DNA from: Clostridia bacterium
GTDB taxonomy: Bacteria > Bacillota > Clostridia > Oscillospirales > CAG-272
Direction of reading: 5' to 3'
Length of the DNA: 41,512 nt
NCBI GenBank assembly: GCA_017501245.1
Contig: JAFVXI010000002.1
Coordinates: 1 to 41,512 of the forward strand
The notes beneath the pieces were generated by a model. It was not told the origin of the DNA, searched no databases, and was given only the letters and a program-made list of their open reading frames with translations. Below, piece by piece: positions 22,509-30,617 of this stretch. The position numbers and the translations under genes are program-made. Position 1 is the stretch's first letter; each line of letters starts with the position of its first letter.

Positions 22509-23825
22509 TCATATCGCCGCAGGCGATGCATCGTTTATTGCTGTCTCGGCTTCCTTTGCTTCCTCGGCGGCGAGGATAACGGCTCTGTCACGGTTGGCAG
22601 AGCGGAGGACGAACTGCATCGTCACGGTTACGAACACCATCATTACCGCAAAGACGATGAAGGGGACGTTGTAGTCGCCGAAGGTGTCATAGCAGAGGTT
22701 TGCAAAGGGGGAGCCGATGGCAAAGCCCGCCGTGCTTGCGGCGTAGAACAAGCCCACGATCCTGTCAAAGTCCTTGTTTCCGAACAGCTCGCTAGCATAA
22801 AGAGGGAGCATGACCGTTTCGAGCGGGAGAGCAATTGCCGCAAAGATAACTCTGACGAAGGCTATCACCTGTCCTATCGGCGTGTTTGACACGAGGACGA
22901 GAGCAAGGAGGGAGACGAAGGAGCTTGATAGGCAGACGTTCATCGTGATCTTCATTCCGACCTTGTCGTACATAAAGCCGACGAGAAACTTGCTCAAGAG
23001 CAGGCAGAGGCTGCTGACCGTCATAAGCGTCGCAACGAAAGCCTTGTCCATTCCGATGTCGTACATATGCGGAGTAGAGATGCCGCCGAGACCCTGTAAG
23101 GACATTCCCGTCAGCATCATACAGACGAGCGCGAGATAGAAGTAGGGCTTTTTCTTCGCTTTGTCGTATTCCATACCGACCCAGCCCGTGCCGCGCGCCT
23201 TGCGCTTTTTCTTTTCGGAGATGGGCTCGGCCTTCTCGCCCTTGGGCACGTCCTTGAAGAAGATGACGATAAGCAGGAGGACGACGGCAAGGAGAATTGC
23301 GACCAGCCTGTAAGAATTACGGTAGCCGAAGGCATTTCCCTCCTCGAAGATGATGGGCGAGAGGATCTGAACCGACACGGCGCCGCCAAGTCCGTTTGCC
23401 GCAAGGATAGCACCCGTGATGGCGCCCTTATTCTTCTTGCACCACCTGTTGATGACGACGCTGACCATCGTCGTGCCCGTCCAGGAGAGACCTACGCCGA
23501 GCAGTATGCCGGCGATATAAAAGACGATAAGATGCTCTGCGACGGAGTTTAAGATCGCAAAGCCGATAAGGCAGAGAAAGCCTGCGCACATCAGCTTTTT
23601 CGTTCCGAATTTATTGACCAGGCGACCGAAGAAAAGGCTCATCACAGTCGTCGTAACGTAGCGGAAGGTGTCGTTTAAGGAAAAGGCGCTCCTCGGTATG
23701 CCGAGTGCATCGGTTATCGCCGTGAGATACATTGTCCTGCCGCTCGAGCAGAAGCCAAGGCTGATGCAAACCGACAGGAAGCAGAGCGCAATTATCACCC
23801 ATGAGTAGTCAAATCTTTTTTTCAT
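22509..23825 (-). CDS. MFS transporter
   Basis: A 438-residue major facilitator with twelve predicted helices. The loop between helices 2 and 3 carries GRLVNKFGTKKLM, an MFS signature A-type motif, and the second half repeats it as GFMYDKVGMKITM. The central cytoplasmic loop is basic (EKKKRKARGTG). The overall style, with SWTGTTMVSVVINRWCKKNKG in helix 4, resembles the oxalate/formate and monocarboxylate-type groups, but the substrate is not defined. AAAGGAC lies ten bases before the ATG. It is divergent from the AraC gene, with the shared operator-like element between them. Confidence 0.92.
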   Translation of the reverse strand: MKKRFDYSWVIIALCFLSVCISLGFCSSGRTMYLTAITDALGIPRSAFSLNDTFRYVTTTVMSLFFGRLVNKFGTKKLMCAGFLCLIGFAILNSVAEHLIVFYIAGILLGVGLSWTGTTMVSVVINRWCKKNKGAITGAILAANGLGGAVSVQILSPIIFEEGNAFGYRNSYRLVAILLAVVLLLIVIFFKDVPKGEKAEPISEKKKRKARGTGWVGMEYDKAKKKPYFYLALVCMMLTGMSLQGLGGISTPHMYDIGMDKAFVATLMTVSSLCLLLSKFLVGFMYDKVGMKITMNVCLSSSFVSLLALVLVSNTPIGQVIAFVRVIFAAIALPLETVMLPLYASELFGNKDFDRIVGLFYAASTAGFAIGSPFANLCYDTFGDYNVPFIVFAVMMVFVTVTMQFVLRSANRDRAVILAAEEAKEAETAINDASPAAI

Positions 23826-23855
23826 TCTTCGGTGTCCTTTCGTTTATCTGACGGT

Positions 23856-23885
23856 ATTATAATCCCGAGCGCATATATATGTAAA
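23856..23885 (-). promoter_or_regulatory. promoter of the MFS transporter
   Basis: On the minus strand TTTACA (23880-23885), an 18-base spacer and TATAAT (23856-23861). The -35 lies at the edge of the shared operator-like element, as in the MATE gene 2 promoter. Confidence 0.65.
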
Positions 23886-23920
23886 TAGAAATAATATAAC
23901 AATATGGAAAAAATCGAACA
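23881..23920 (-). promoter_or_regulatory. operator-like element, copy B
   Basis: Matches 8906-8945 with about six differences over 40 bases. On the minus strand it holds TTTCCAT and TTTCTAT with starts 19 bases apart. It overlaps the MFS -35 on one side and ends four bases before the AraC -35 on the other, so one bound protein could act on both promoters. The inferred ligand is the AraC protein encoded next to it. Confidence 0.65.
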
Positions 23921-23924
23921 CCAC

Positions 23925-23953
23925 TTGAAAATTTCCTGAGCATAGTATATAAT
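23925..23953 (+). promoter_or_regulatory. promoter of the AraC gene at 24020
   Basis: TTGAAA (23925-23930), 17-base spacer and TATAAT (23948-23953), immediately beside the operator-like element. Confidence 0.75.
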
Positions 23954-24019
23954 AGGATCATCTACAAAAATCGGCGATAGCGCCATCAAGTCGGGCGCAA
24001 ATATAGAGAGGTGAGAGGC

Positions 24020-24781
24020 GTGAGAGAATTCAGGGACGACTTAAGGATAATATCATCCTCGAGGCATGCGAGCAAGCCGTATGGAAAAATTCAAAGCAGG
24101 GCGACCCACGGCTTCATCATCAAGCTGGGCGGTGAAGCTGACTATGATTTTTCGGGCGAGCGCATCCACGTGAAAAAGGGCGAGATGATCCTCTTGCCGA
24201 AGGGCTCCTCCTACGAATACCGGACCTGGGGAGAGGACAACCTCTACACGTCGATAAACTTTCTCGGCGAGCTTGATTGCCCCGAGGTGAGGGTCTTTGA
24301 TGTCGAGGGCTTCCATCGGCTCGGCTTTATCTCGGAGAGCTTTTCAGAGCTTTGGCGCTTCGGTGCGGCAGAGGAGAGGTATGAGTGCTTAGCCGCCTTT
24401 TACGATCTCGTCGCCTTCGTCATAAAGCTTGAGGCGGCTGACGGAGCGGAGAAGGGCAGATTTGCTCTTATCGAGCCTGCGGTCGAGTATATGAGAAAGC
24501 ATATTTACGAGTGCTCCTTCCGTGTGGATAAGCTGCACTCTCGCATCGGCATCTCCGACACCTATTTCAGGAGGCTCTTCAAGCAAAGGTTTGGCCGTGC
24601 TCCAAAGGAGTACGTCACCTCGGAGCGGCTCTCGCACGCAAGGTCCATCATCGAGAGCGGCGACTGGGGCTCGATCGCCGAGGTTGCGCTGACGGTCGGC
24701 TATTCCGATCCTCTGTATTTCAGCAAGGCGTTTAAGCGTGCGTTTGGCAAAGCGCCCAGCGACGTCGGCAGAGGTATATAA
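24020..24781 (+). CDS. AraC-family transcriptional regulator
   Basis: A 253-residue regulator. Residues 20-130 form a cupin-type sensor domain (THGFIIKLGGEADYDF, then KKGEMILLPKGSSYEYR), and about 155-253 carry the two HTH motifs of the AraC DNA-binding domain: FRVDKLHSRIGISDTYFRRL and SIAEVALTVGYSDPLYFSKA, ending FKRAFGKAPSDV. The GTG at 24020 is chosen because GAGAGGTG lies six bases upstream; an earlier GTG at 24011 overlaps that site. It is divergent from the MFS transporter and followed closely by a HAD phosphatase. The ligand is probably a sugar or related compound. Confidence 0.93.
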   Translation: MREFRDDLRIISSSRHASKPYGKIQSRATHGFIIKLGGEADYDFSGERIHVKKGEMILLPKGSSYEYRTWGEDNLYTSINFLGELDCPEVRVFDVEGFHRLGFISESFSELWRFGAAEERYECLAAFYDLVAFVIKLEAADGAEKGRFALIEPAVEYMRKHIYECSFRVDKLHSRIGISDTYFRRLFKQRFGRAPKEYVTSERLSHARSIIESGDWGSIAEVALTVGYSDPLYFSKAFKRAFGKAPSDVGRGI

Positions 24782-24829
24782 TAGCGAGGAGAATTCCTGC
24801 ACATAATAACAGAAAAAAGAGGCTTACAA

Positions 24830-25675
24830 ATGGGAAAATTTTCAGGGCTTCTCGTCTTGACGGATCTTGACGGAACCCTTTTTCGGAGCGATAAAACCAT
24901 CTCGGAGGAAAACCGTCTGGCGATAGATTATTTTAAGTCCGAGGGTGGGCTCTTCAGCTTCGTTACGGGCAGGATGCCCTATTATTCGAGGGCGGCGTAC
25001 GACGCCGTTATGCCAAATGCGCCCTTCGGCTGCATCAACGGCGGAGGCGTCTACGACGGCGAGGCGGGGAGGTATATCTGGTCCTGCTCGCTCCCGCCCG
25101 AGGCGATTGAGCTGGTCGAATGCATTGACGAGGGCTTCCCCGAGGTTGGAATTCAGATCGTCTGCCACCACAAGACCTACTTCGCCAAGGACAACGACGT
25201 CGGCGTAAAATTCAGGCAGCTGACAGGCCTGCCACACCTCACCTGCGACTACCGCAGCCTAGACGAGCCTATCGCAAAGGTAATTTTTGAGAGCGACAGC
25301 GAGGACGAGATGCAGAAAATTGCGAGGACTCTTAAGGAGCATCCGCAATCGTCGGGCTTTGAGCTTATCCGCTCGGAGCGCACCCTCTTTGAGATCCTGC
25401 CAAAGGGCGTCAACAAGGGCAACGCCGTGAGACGGCTCGCCGAGCATCTCGGCATCCCGATAGAGCGCACGGTAGCCATCGGCGACTACGACAACGACGT
25501 CGGAATGCTCCGTGCGGCGGGCATAGGCATCGCCGTTGCAAACGCAAGCCCCTCGGCACTTGCAGCGGCAGATCTCGTCACCGTAACCAACGAGCAGCAC
25601 GCCGTCGCACGCATCATCTACGACATCCGCGACGGGCTTATCAGGCTGCCGGGCAAGGCTTCGCCGATGAATTGA
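24830..25675 (+). CDS. HAD-superfamily phosphatase, Cof type
   Basis: A 281-residue cytoplasmic phosphatase of the Cof/IIB HAD group acting on sugar phosphates or nucleotides. Motif I is LTDLDGTLF with the nucleophile Asp12 and Asp14; motif II is FVTGRM; the large cap domain spans about residues 85-190; motif III is the Lys in GVNKGNAV; motif IV is AIGDYDNDVGM near residue 222. Length and layout are typical. It follows the AraC gene by 48 bases and may be co-transcribed with it. A terminator lies some 200 bases downstream. Confidence 0.93.
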   Translation: MGKFSGLLVLTDLDGTLFRSDKTISEENRLAIDYFKSEGGLFSFVTGRMPYYSRAAYDAVMPNAPFGCINGGGVYDGEAGRYIWSCSLPPEAIELVECIDEGFPEVGIQIVCHHKTYFAKDNDVGVKFRQLTGLPHLTCDYRSLDEPIAKVIFESDSEDEMQKIARTLKEHPQSSGFELIRSERTLFEILPKGVNKGNAVRRLAEHLGIPIERTVAIGDYDNDVGMLRAAGIGIAVANASPSALAAADLVTVTNEQHAVARIIYDIRDGLIRLPGKASPMN

Positions 25676-25775
25676 TAAAAGAGCTTTCTTGAATTGCAGC
25701 TGTCCTGCATAGATTGACTGCGCCATGAATTGACACTAGGTGTCCTGAATTGCCGTTTTGGCACAAGAAGGCTTC
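25665..25775. repeat. hairpin array, linker GAATTG type
   Basis: The linker GAATT recurs five times or so from the end of the phosphatase gene: after it come small stems GCAG/CTGC, GACAC/GTGTC and GCC/GGC. The first unit overlaps the last codons of the gene. The rest of 25776-26160 holds one terminator, an extended -10 (GGTATAAT ending 26068) for the next gene, and no other feature I can support. Confidence 0.5.
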
Positions 25776-25869
25776 GCCGATGTATTTTTTAGACCGAAAT
25801 ATCGGTAAGAAAAAGCCTGTCAAGTTGCGTTTTTCATAGATCGGGATCTATCTTACGAAAATACGAAGG

Positions 25870-25901
25870 GGAGTGCGGACGTCTGTCCACGCTCCTTTTT
25901 T
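25870..25901 (+). terminator. rho-independent terminator
   Basis: Stem GGAGTGCGGAC/GTCCACGCTCC with one mismatch and one wobble pair around a 4-nt loop, followed by T6. Likely ends the AraC/phosphatase transcript. Confidence 0.85.
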
Positions 25902-26160
25902 CATGCCAGACCGTCTGCTTTTCGGCGTCTATTGCCTAAGTCAGGCTTTGCTACGGTGAGGCATTCGGCGTTTTTTCCGAAAATGAAATATCCCTCGGTT
26001 TCATCCTTCTTACCGAAACGGCATTTTAACAAAGCTAAAACAAATTCTTAATATTCGTGTGGTATAATATATCAAGATTGCATCCGTCGGACGGCTCTGC
26101 TTAAGGGGTGCTTTTAGCTCCGAGGCCATGACAGTTCTATATAAGAAAGGAAGATAAAAA

Positions 26161-26997
26161 ATGTCGTTTAAAGGCTTGGTTAAGTATATGGGAAAGAGGC
26201 TAAAGGAGCCCGCCTTTCTCGTGATATCGATAATATTCGTGGCGTTCTGCCTGTTTTCGTCGGTGTGGTGGATAGTGAATTTCCGTGCGAGCTATCTCGC
26301 TATGTCGGCGCTCTTTATCCTCTTTATCCCCGCTATATGTATAGCCGAATATCTCATCGGGATGAGGATGGGTGTCGGGCTTATACTGCTCGTGCTTTCG
26401 GTTGCGGCGGGCGGCATCCTCGGCTCGCCCTTTAATTTCTATACGCTGTTTCCTCATTTTGACACGCTACTGCACGGCATCTCGGGCGTTATCTTCGCCG
26501 CCCTCGGCTATATGCTCGCAGAAAGGCTCTTCGGCAGGATAAACACGAGGACGAGGTTTGTCGGCGCTATCGTTATGGCGCTCTCCTTCAGCCTTGCCAT
26601 TGCCGTCGTCTGGGAGATACACGAATATAATTGCACGCTTCTTTTAGGTATGGAAACGATGGACGACACACTCGTCGACTACATAAAGTCCTTCGTCCTC
26701 TCGGGCACTCGCTCCGAGCCGACAATACTAGAGGGCATAACGCACACCGTCATCTACTACGGAGAGGGAAAGAGCTTTGTTATCGAGGGGGGATATCTTG
26801 ATATCGGCATCATCGACACCGTGTCGGATATGATCATCTGCACCGTCGGCGCCGTAGTGTTCTCGATCCTTGCAATTATCGCAAGACGCCTACCCGTGTT
26901 AAATAAGCTGCTTATCCCGAGCGTCACACGCTATGAGAGTGACGAGGAGAGCGTCTTGGCTGACGAGGCGGCTGTATCTATGCAGACAGCGGAATAA
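26161..26997 (+). CDS. DUF2238/YjdF-like membrane protein
   Basis: A 278-residue integral membrane protein with about six to seven helices. It contains FDTLLHGISGVIFAALGYM and, after a helix, AIAVVWEIHEYN, and later DIGIIDTVSDMIICTVGAV; the order His-Gly, WE-x-x-E and D-T-x-x-D matches the pattern of the YjdF/DUF2238 membrane family. Its function is unknown. It has an insertion of about 55 residues between the WE motif and the DT motif compared with what I expect for the family. AAAGGAAG precedes the ATG. It is monocistronic and convergent with the next gene. Confidence 0.8.
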   Translation: MSFKGLVKYMGKRLKEPAFLVISIIFVAFCLFSSVWWIVNFRASYLAMSALFILFIPAICIAEYLIGMRMGVGLILLVLSVAAGGILGSPFNFYTLFPHFDTLLHGISGVIFAALGYMLAERLFGRINTRTRFVGAIVMALSFSLAIAVVWEIHEYNCTLLLGMETMDDTLVDYIKSFVLSGTRSEPTILEGITHTVIYYGEGKSFVIEGGYLDIGIIDTVSDMIICTVGAVVFSILAIIARRLPVLNKLLIPSVTRYESDEESVLADEAAVSMQTAE

Positions 26998-27027
26998 AGC
27001 GAACGTATTTTTATCATATAGCAATAG

Positions 27028-27075
27028 AAAAAGCACCAATTATGCAAACTTAAGTAGTCATAATCGGTGCTTTTT
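27028..27075. terminator. bidirectional terminator
   Basis: Long stem AAAAAGCACCAATTATG/CATAATCGGTGCTTTTT with one mismatch around a 14-nt loop. Each arm provides a T-run in its own direction, so it ends both convergent genes. Confidence 0.92.
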
Positions 27076-27112
27076 GTTTTTTGGTCGCCCATTTAGATGT
27101 GTGAGCTCGTCA

Positions 27113-27661
27113 TCAGCCGTGGAAGGGCTTGCCCTTGATGTCGTGCGCCCTATCGCAGAAGGAGGTGAGGAGGGTTGCGAGCCTTGCGGTCGCCTCGATG
27201 ATGGCGGCGGATCTTTCGCCCCTCTCCTCGAAGATGATGTATATGCGCTTATCCGAGGTGGGCGACTCGGAATAGTCGTAGATCCTCTTGACATCGGCGA
27301 GCTGGTGCGCACCCTCGTAGACGGAGATGTCGAGCGCATCCTTGATATGTATCGAGAGCTTCGGGCTCTTTCTTCTGCCGTTTTTGTTTACCTTGATCTT
27401 TCCTATCTCGAGGCTTCCCTTCGAGAACTCCCAATAGCAATCAAACTTAACCAGCCGCCAGGTGCAAAGGAAGATGATATAAAGCGTGAGCGGTCCGATC
27501 GCAAAGAGCATAAGCAGCTTCGTCGCCATACAGAAGATAAAGAAGGCGAGTAGATATACGACGTAGCCGACGATCATCAGCGTGCGCTTAAGCTTTACCT
27601 TGCCCTCGTTCTTTTGCTCGTAGGCGTATTCGGTGTTGGTTAATGAGCCGTAGTCAGACAT
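27113..27661 (-). CDS. membrane protein, possibly DUF6106-like
   Basis: A 182-residue protein with two predicted transmembrane helices close together (about residues 28-48 and 50-70), a soluble beta-rich part with KGSLEIGKIKVNKNGRRK, and DVKRIYDYSESPTSDKRIYI. This plan, two helices then a PH-like soluble part with a Y-D-Y motif, resembles DUF6106 proteins of Clostridia. No function is known. AAGGAG lies immediately upstream of the ATG. It is convergent with the YjdF-like gene and divergent from the serine dehydratase region. Confidence 0.75.
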   Translation of the reverse strand: MSDYGSLTNTEYAYEQKNEGKVKLKRTLMIVGYVVYLLAFFIFCMATKLLMLFAIGPLTLYIIFLCTWRLVKFDCYWEFSKGSLEIGKIKVNKNGRRKSPKLSIHIKDALDISVYEGAHQLADVKRIYDYSESPTSDKRIYIIFEERGERSAAIIEATARLATLLTSFCDRAHDIKGKPFHG

Positions 27662-27750
27662 TTTCTTCTCCTTGTTAATAACGGGGCGCCAAGCCCTATT
27701 CGTTCCGTGATATTATAGCATAGTTCTTTGCGAATTGCAAGAGGAAGAAG

Positions 27751-27790
27751 AATGCAGAATGATGAATGATGAATGAGGAATGAGGAATGT
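27751..27790. repeat. GAATGA microsatellite
   Basis: Tandem 7-base units (GAATGAT, then GAATGAG) in the gap between the membrane protein and the HTH-serine dehydratase gene. Small hairpins CAACC/GGTTG and TTCC/GGAA lie near 27860-27880; otherwise this 308-base gap holds only a promoter. Confidence 0.6.
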
Positions 27791-27896
27791 GCGGGTAGAG
27801 GTAGGCGGGGATGCTTGGGAGGGAGGAGCTGAGACCACTGTGCGGGGCGCTCTCAACCTGCGGTTGATTTTTCCTGCGGAAATTTTCAAAAACCCC

Positions 27897-27925
27897 TTTA
27901 ATATTTGCGTGCGTTAGTGTATAAT
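27897..27925 (+). promoter_or_regulatory. promoter of the HTH-serine dehydratase gene
   Basis: TTTAAT (27897-27902), 17-base spacer and TATAAT (27920-27925), about 45 bases upstream of the start codon. The weak -35 leaves room for regulation. Confidence 0.6.
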
Positions 27926-27969
27926 ATAGTCGATCTTTTAAAAAAGCAGTCCGAAAGGGTTTTTATTAT

Positions 27970-29400
27970 ATGCTCGAATTCAGAACCGAAAAAATCAAGG
28001 AATTAAGACAGTCGAGGAGGATATCACAGAGGGCGCTCGGCGATATGCTCGGCATCAGCGACAGAGCCGTTTCAAAGTGGGAGACGGGGCTCGCACGCCC
28101 CACGGCTGAAAATATGATAAGGCTGGCAAAGATCTTTGAGGTGCCGCTTGAATACTTCCTCAGGACGGATATAGAGGCTGAGGCGGCAAAGACGCCCGTC
28201 GGGATGGAGTCGATAAAAGAGCTTTACAAGATAGGCAGAGGCCCCTCAAGCTCTCACACTATGGGCCCCGAGAGAGCCTCGCTCGCCTTCAGGGAAAAGA
28301 ACAAGGGCGCCGACAGCTTCCGTGCCGTCCTCCACGGCTCGCTCGCCAAGACGGGCATAGGACACGGCACCGACGTCGTCATCAAAAAGACCTTCGAGCC
28401 CTATCCCTGCGAGGTTCAGCTCGATATGATCGAGGTCGACCTCCCACATCCAAACACGATGGATCTCTACGCCTATAAGGACGGCAGTGAGATAGACCGT
28501 GCGAGGGTGCAGAGCGTGGGCGGCGGCAGTATAGTTTTTGATGATTCGACGGAAGAGCCCCCCGCAAGGATATATAAGGAGACGACCTTCGAGGCGATAG
28601 CCGAATGCTGCAGAAGGGAGCATATCCGCATCTGGGAATACGCCGTGCGTGTCGAGGGCGAGGGCTTCCTTGAATATATGCAGGGAATCTGGTCGGCTAT
28701 GAAGGCGGCGATCCACAGAGGCCTCGAGGACGAGGGCATTCTCCCCGGCGGACTTGACGTCCATAAAAAGGCGAAGTCTCTCTTCGACAGCCAGCACATT
28801 GACGAAACCGCCGAAACGAGGGAAAACCGTATGGTCTGCGCCTACGCATTTGCCGTCAGCGAGCAGAACGCATCTGGCGAGCGTATCGTCACCGCCCCCA
28901 CCTGCGGAGCATCGGGCGTTCTCCCCGCCGTGCTTTACTACCAGCAGAAAAAGCGCCGTCTCTCCGACGAGGCGATAATCGAGGCGCTGATAACTGCCGG
29001 CGTCATCGGAAATCTCATAAAAACCAACGCATCTATCTCGGGTGCCGAATGCGGCTGCCAGGCTGAGATAGGCTCGGCGTGCGCTATGGCGTCTGCCGCA
29101 CTTGCGGAGCTGTTCGGCCTCAATCTCGAAAAGATAGAGTATGCCGCGGAGATAGCGATAGAGCATCACCTCGGCCTCACCTGCGACCCCATCTGCGGCC
29201 TCGTCCAGATCCCTTGCATCGAGCGAAACGCCGTTGCGGCAATGCGTGCGATAAACGCCGTAAACCTCGCAAACTTCCTCTGGGATACGAGAAAGATCTC
29301 GCTCGACAGAGTAATCGAAACTATGAAGGAAACCGGCCACGACCTCCACACCTCCTACAAGGAGACCTCGGAGGCAGGCCTCGCAAAGATCGAGCTTTAA
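27970..29400 (+). CDS. HTH domain fused to Fe-S L-serine dehydratase
   Basis: A 476-residue fusion. Residues 6-65 are a Cro/C1 HTH (IKELRQSRRISQRALGDMLG, then ISDRAVSKWETGLARPTAEN). From about residue 80 the protein is a single-chain L-serine dehydratase, converting L-serine to pyruvate and ammonia: the beta-like part has GPSSSHTMGPERASLAF, the alpha part has TAPTCGASGVLPA (C312), GAECGCQAEIGSACAM (C361, C363, C371) and CDPICGLVQIPC (C405, C409, C416); ligands for the [4Fe-4S] cluster lie among these. The frame is continuous with no sign of a frameshift, and the HTH is followed directly by the enzyme. A DNA-binding domain on this enzyme is not part of its usual architecture. Confidence 0.92.
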   Translation: MLEFRTEKIKELRQSRRISQRALGDMLGISDRAVSKWETGLARPTAENMIRLAKIFEVPLEYFLRTDIEAEAAKTPVGMESIKELYKIGRGPSSSHTMGPERASLAFREKNKGADSFRAVLHGSLAKTGIGHGTDVVIKKTFEPYPCEVQLDMIEVDLPHPNTMDLYAYKDGSEIDRARVQSVGGGSIVFDDSTEEPPARIYKETTFEAIAECCRREHIRIWEYAVRVEGEGFLEYMQGIWSAMKAAIHRGLEDEGILPGGLDVHKKAKSLFDSQHIDETAETRENRMVCAYAFAVSEQNASGERIVTAPTCGASGVLPAVLYYQQKKRRLSDEAIIEALITAGVIGNLIKTNASISGAECGCQAEIGSACAMASAALAELFGLNLEKIEYAAEIAIEHHLGLTCDPICGLVQIPCIERNAVAAMRAINAVNLANFLWDTRKISLDRVIETMKETGHDLHTSYKETSEAGLAKIEL

Positions 29401-29459
29401 TGCCGAAAATGTAAACTATAATTAGAAATATTCCAAATCGCACGGAGAAAATACAGATA

Positions 29460-30614
29460 ATGAACATTACGAAGGATATCAGATATATAGGAGTAAACGA
29501 TAACGAGATCGACCTCTTCGAGGGCCAGTATAGGGTGCCTCACGGCATCAGCTACAACTCCTACGTTATCATCGACGAGAGGGTGTGCGTCTTTGACACG
29601 GTGGACAGGCGCTTCGGCGGTGAGTGGCTCTCCTCACTCGAGGCCGAGCTTTCGGGCAGAGCGCCCGACTACCTCGTGGTGACTCATATGGAGCCCGACC
29701 ACTCGGCAAACATCGCCGTCTTCTTAGAGAAGTACCCCGAGGCGACGGTCGTTGCAACGGCTAAGGCTTTTAAGATGATGGGCGCATTCTTTGGCGAGGA
29801 GTATGCCGACCGTCGCATCGTCGTCTCCGACGGCACGACCCTCTCGCTCGGCTCGCACGAGCTGACATTCGTCACCGCACCGATGGTGCATTGGCCCGAG
29901 GTCGCCGTCTGCTACGACAAGACCGACAGGGTACTGTTCTCGGCGGATGCCTTCGGCAAGTTTGGCGCTATCGGCACCGAGGATAACTGGGTAGACGAGG
30001 CGAGAAGATATTATATCGGCATCGTCGGAAAATACGGCGCTCAGGTGCTTTCCTTACTCAAAAAGGCGGCGGCGCTTGACGTCGCCAGGATCTGCCCCCT
30101 CCACGGTCCCGTGCTTTCGGGCGACCTCTCACTCTATCTCAACCTCTACACCAAGTGGGCGTCCTATACGCCCGAGGAGGATGGCGTGACGATCGCCTAC
30201 ACATCCATCTACGGCAACACGGCAGCTGCCGCTAAGCTGCTCCTTGACGAGCTTGGGGCGAGGGGCGTCAAGGCTGAGCTATTCGACCTCGCACGCTGTG
30301 ACAAGGCGGAGGCTATTGCCTCGGCGTTCAAGTATTCCAAGCTCGTTCTCGCCTCCTCGACCTACAACGCGGGCGTTTTCCCTCCTATGCGTGAGTTTAT
30401 CGCAGGGCTCGTCGAGCGCAACTTCTCCTCGAGGACGGTCGGCTTTATCGAAAACGGAAGCTGGGCGCCCACGGCGGCAAAGGTTATGAGAGCCTCTCTC
30501 GAGATGGCTAAGAGCATTAAGTTTATAGACAAGACCGTCACGGTCAATTCTGCGCTGAACGCTTCGTCAGAGGCAGGCATAAGAGCGCTTGCGGCAGAGC
30601 TTAAGGAGGTGTGA
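29460..30614 (+). CDS. fprA: flavodiiron protein (A-type flavoprotein)
   Basis: Reduces O2 to water, or NO to N2O, protecting anaerobic enzymes. The 384-residue protein has an N-terminal metallo-beta-lactamase-like diiron domain with THMEPDHSAN (His76, Glu78, Asp80, His81), then MVHWPEV and PLHGPV with further ligands, and a C-terminal flavodoxin domain from about 245 (YTSIYGNTAAAAKLL as the FMN phosphate loop, SSTYNAGVFPPM). It lacks the rubredoxin and reductase extensions, so the electron donor is separate. GGAG lies 12 bases before the ATG. The next gene begins three bases after the stop. Confidence 0.95.
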   Translation: MNITKDIRYIGVNDNEIDLFEGQYRVPHGISYNSYVIIDERVCVFDTVDRRFGGEWLSSLEAELSGRAPDYLVVTHMEPDHSANIAVFLEKYPEATVVATAKAFKMMGAFFGEEYADRRIVVSDGTTLSLGSHELTFVTAPMVHWPEVAVCYDKTDRVLFSADAFGKFGAIGTEDNWVDEARRYYIGIVGKYGAQVLSLLKKAAALDVARICPLHGPVLSGDLSLYLNLYTKWASYTPEEDGVTIAYTSIYGNTAAAAKLLLDELGARGVKAELFDLARCDKAEAIASAFKYSKLVLASSTYNAGVFPPMREFIAGLVERNFSSRTVGFIENGSWAPTAAKVMRASLEMAKSIKFIDKTVTVNSALNASSEAGIRALAAELKEV

Positions 30615-30617
30615 CGA

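Noticed and set aside
28246-29349. 367-codon open frame on the minus strand
   Set aside because: It lies wholly opposite the serine dehydratase coding sequence, whose cysteine motifs are unmistakable; no ribosome site.
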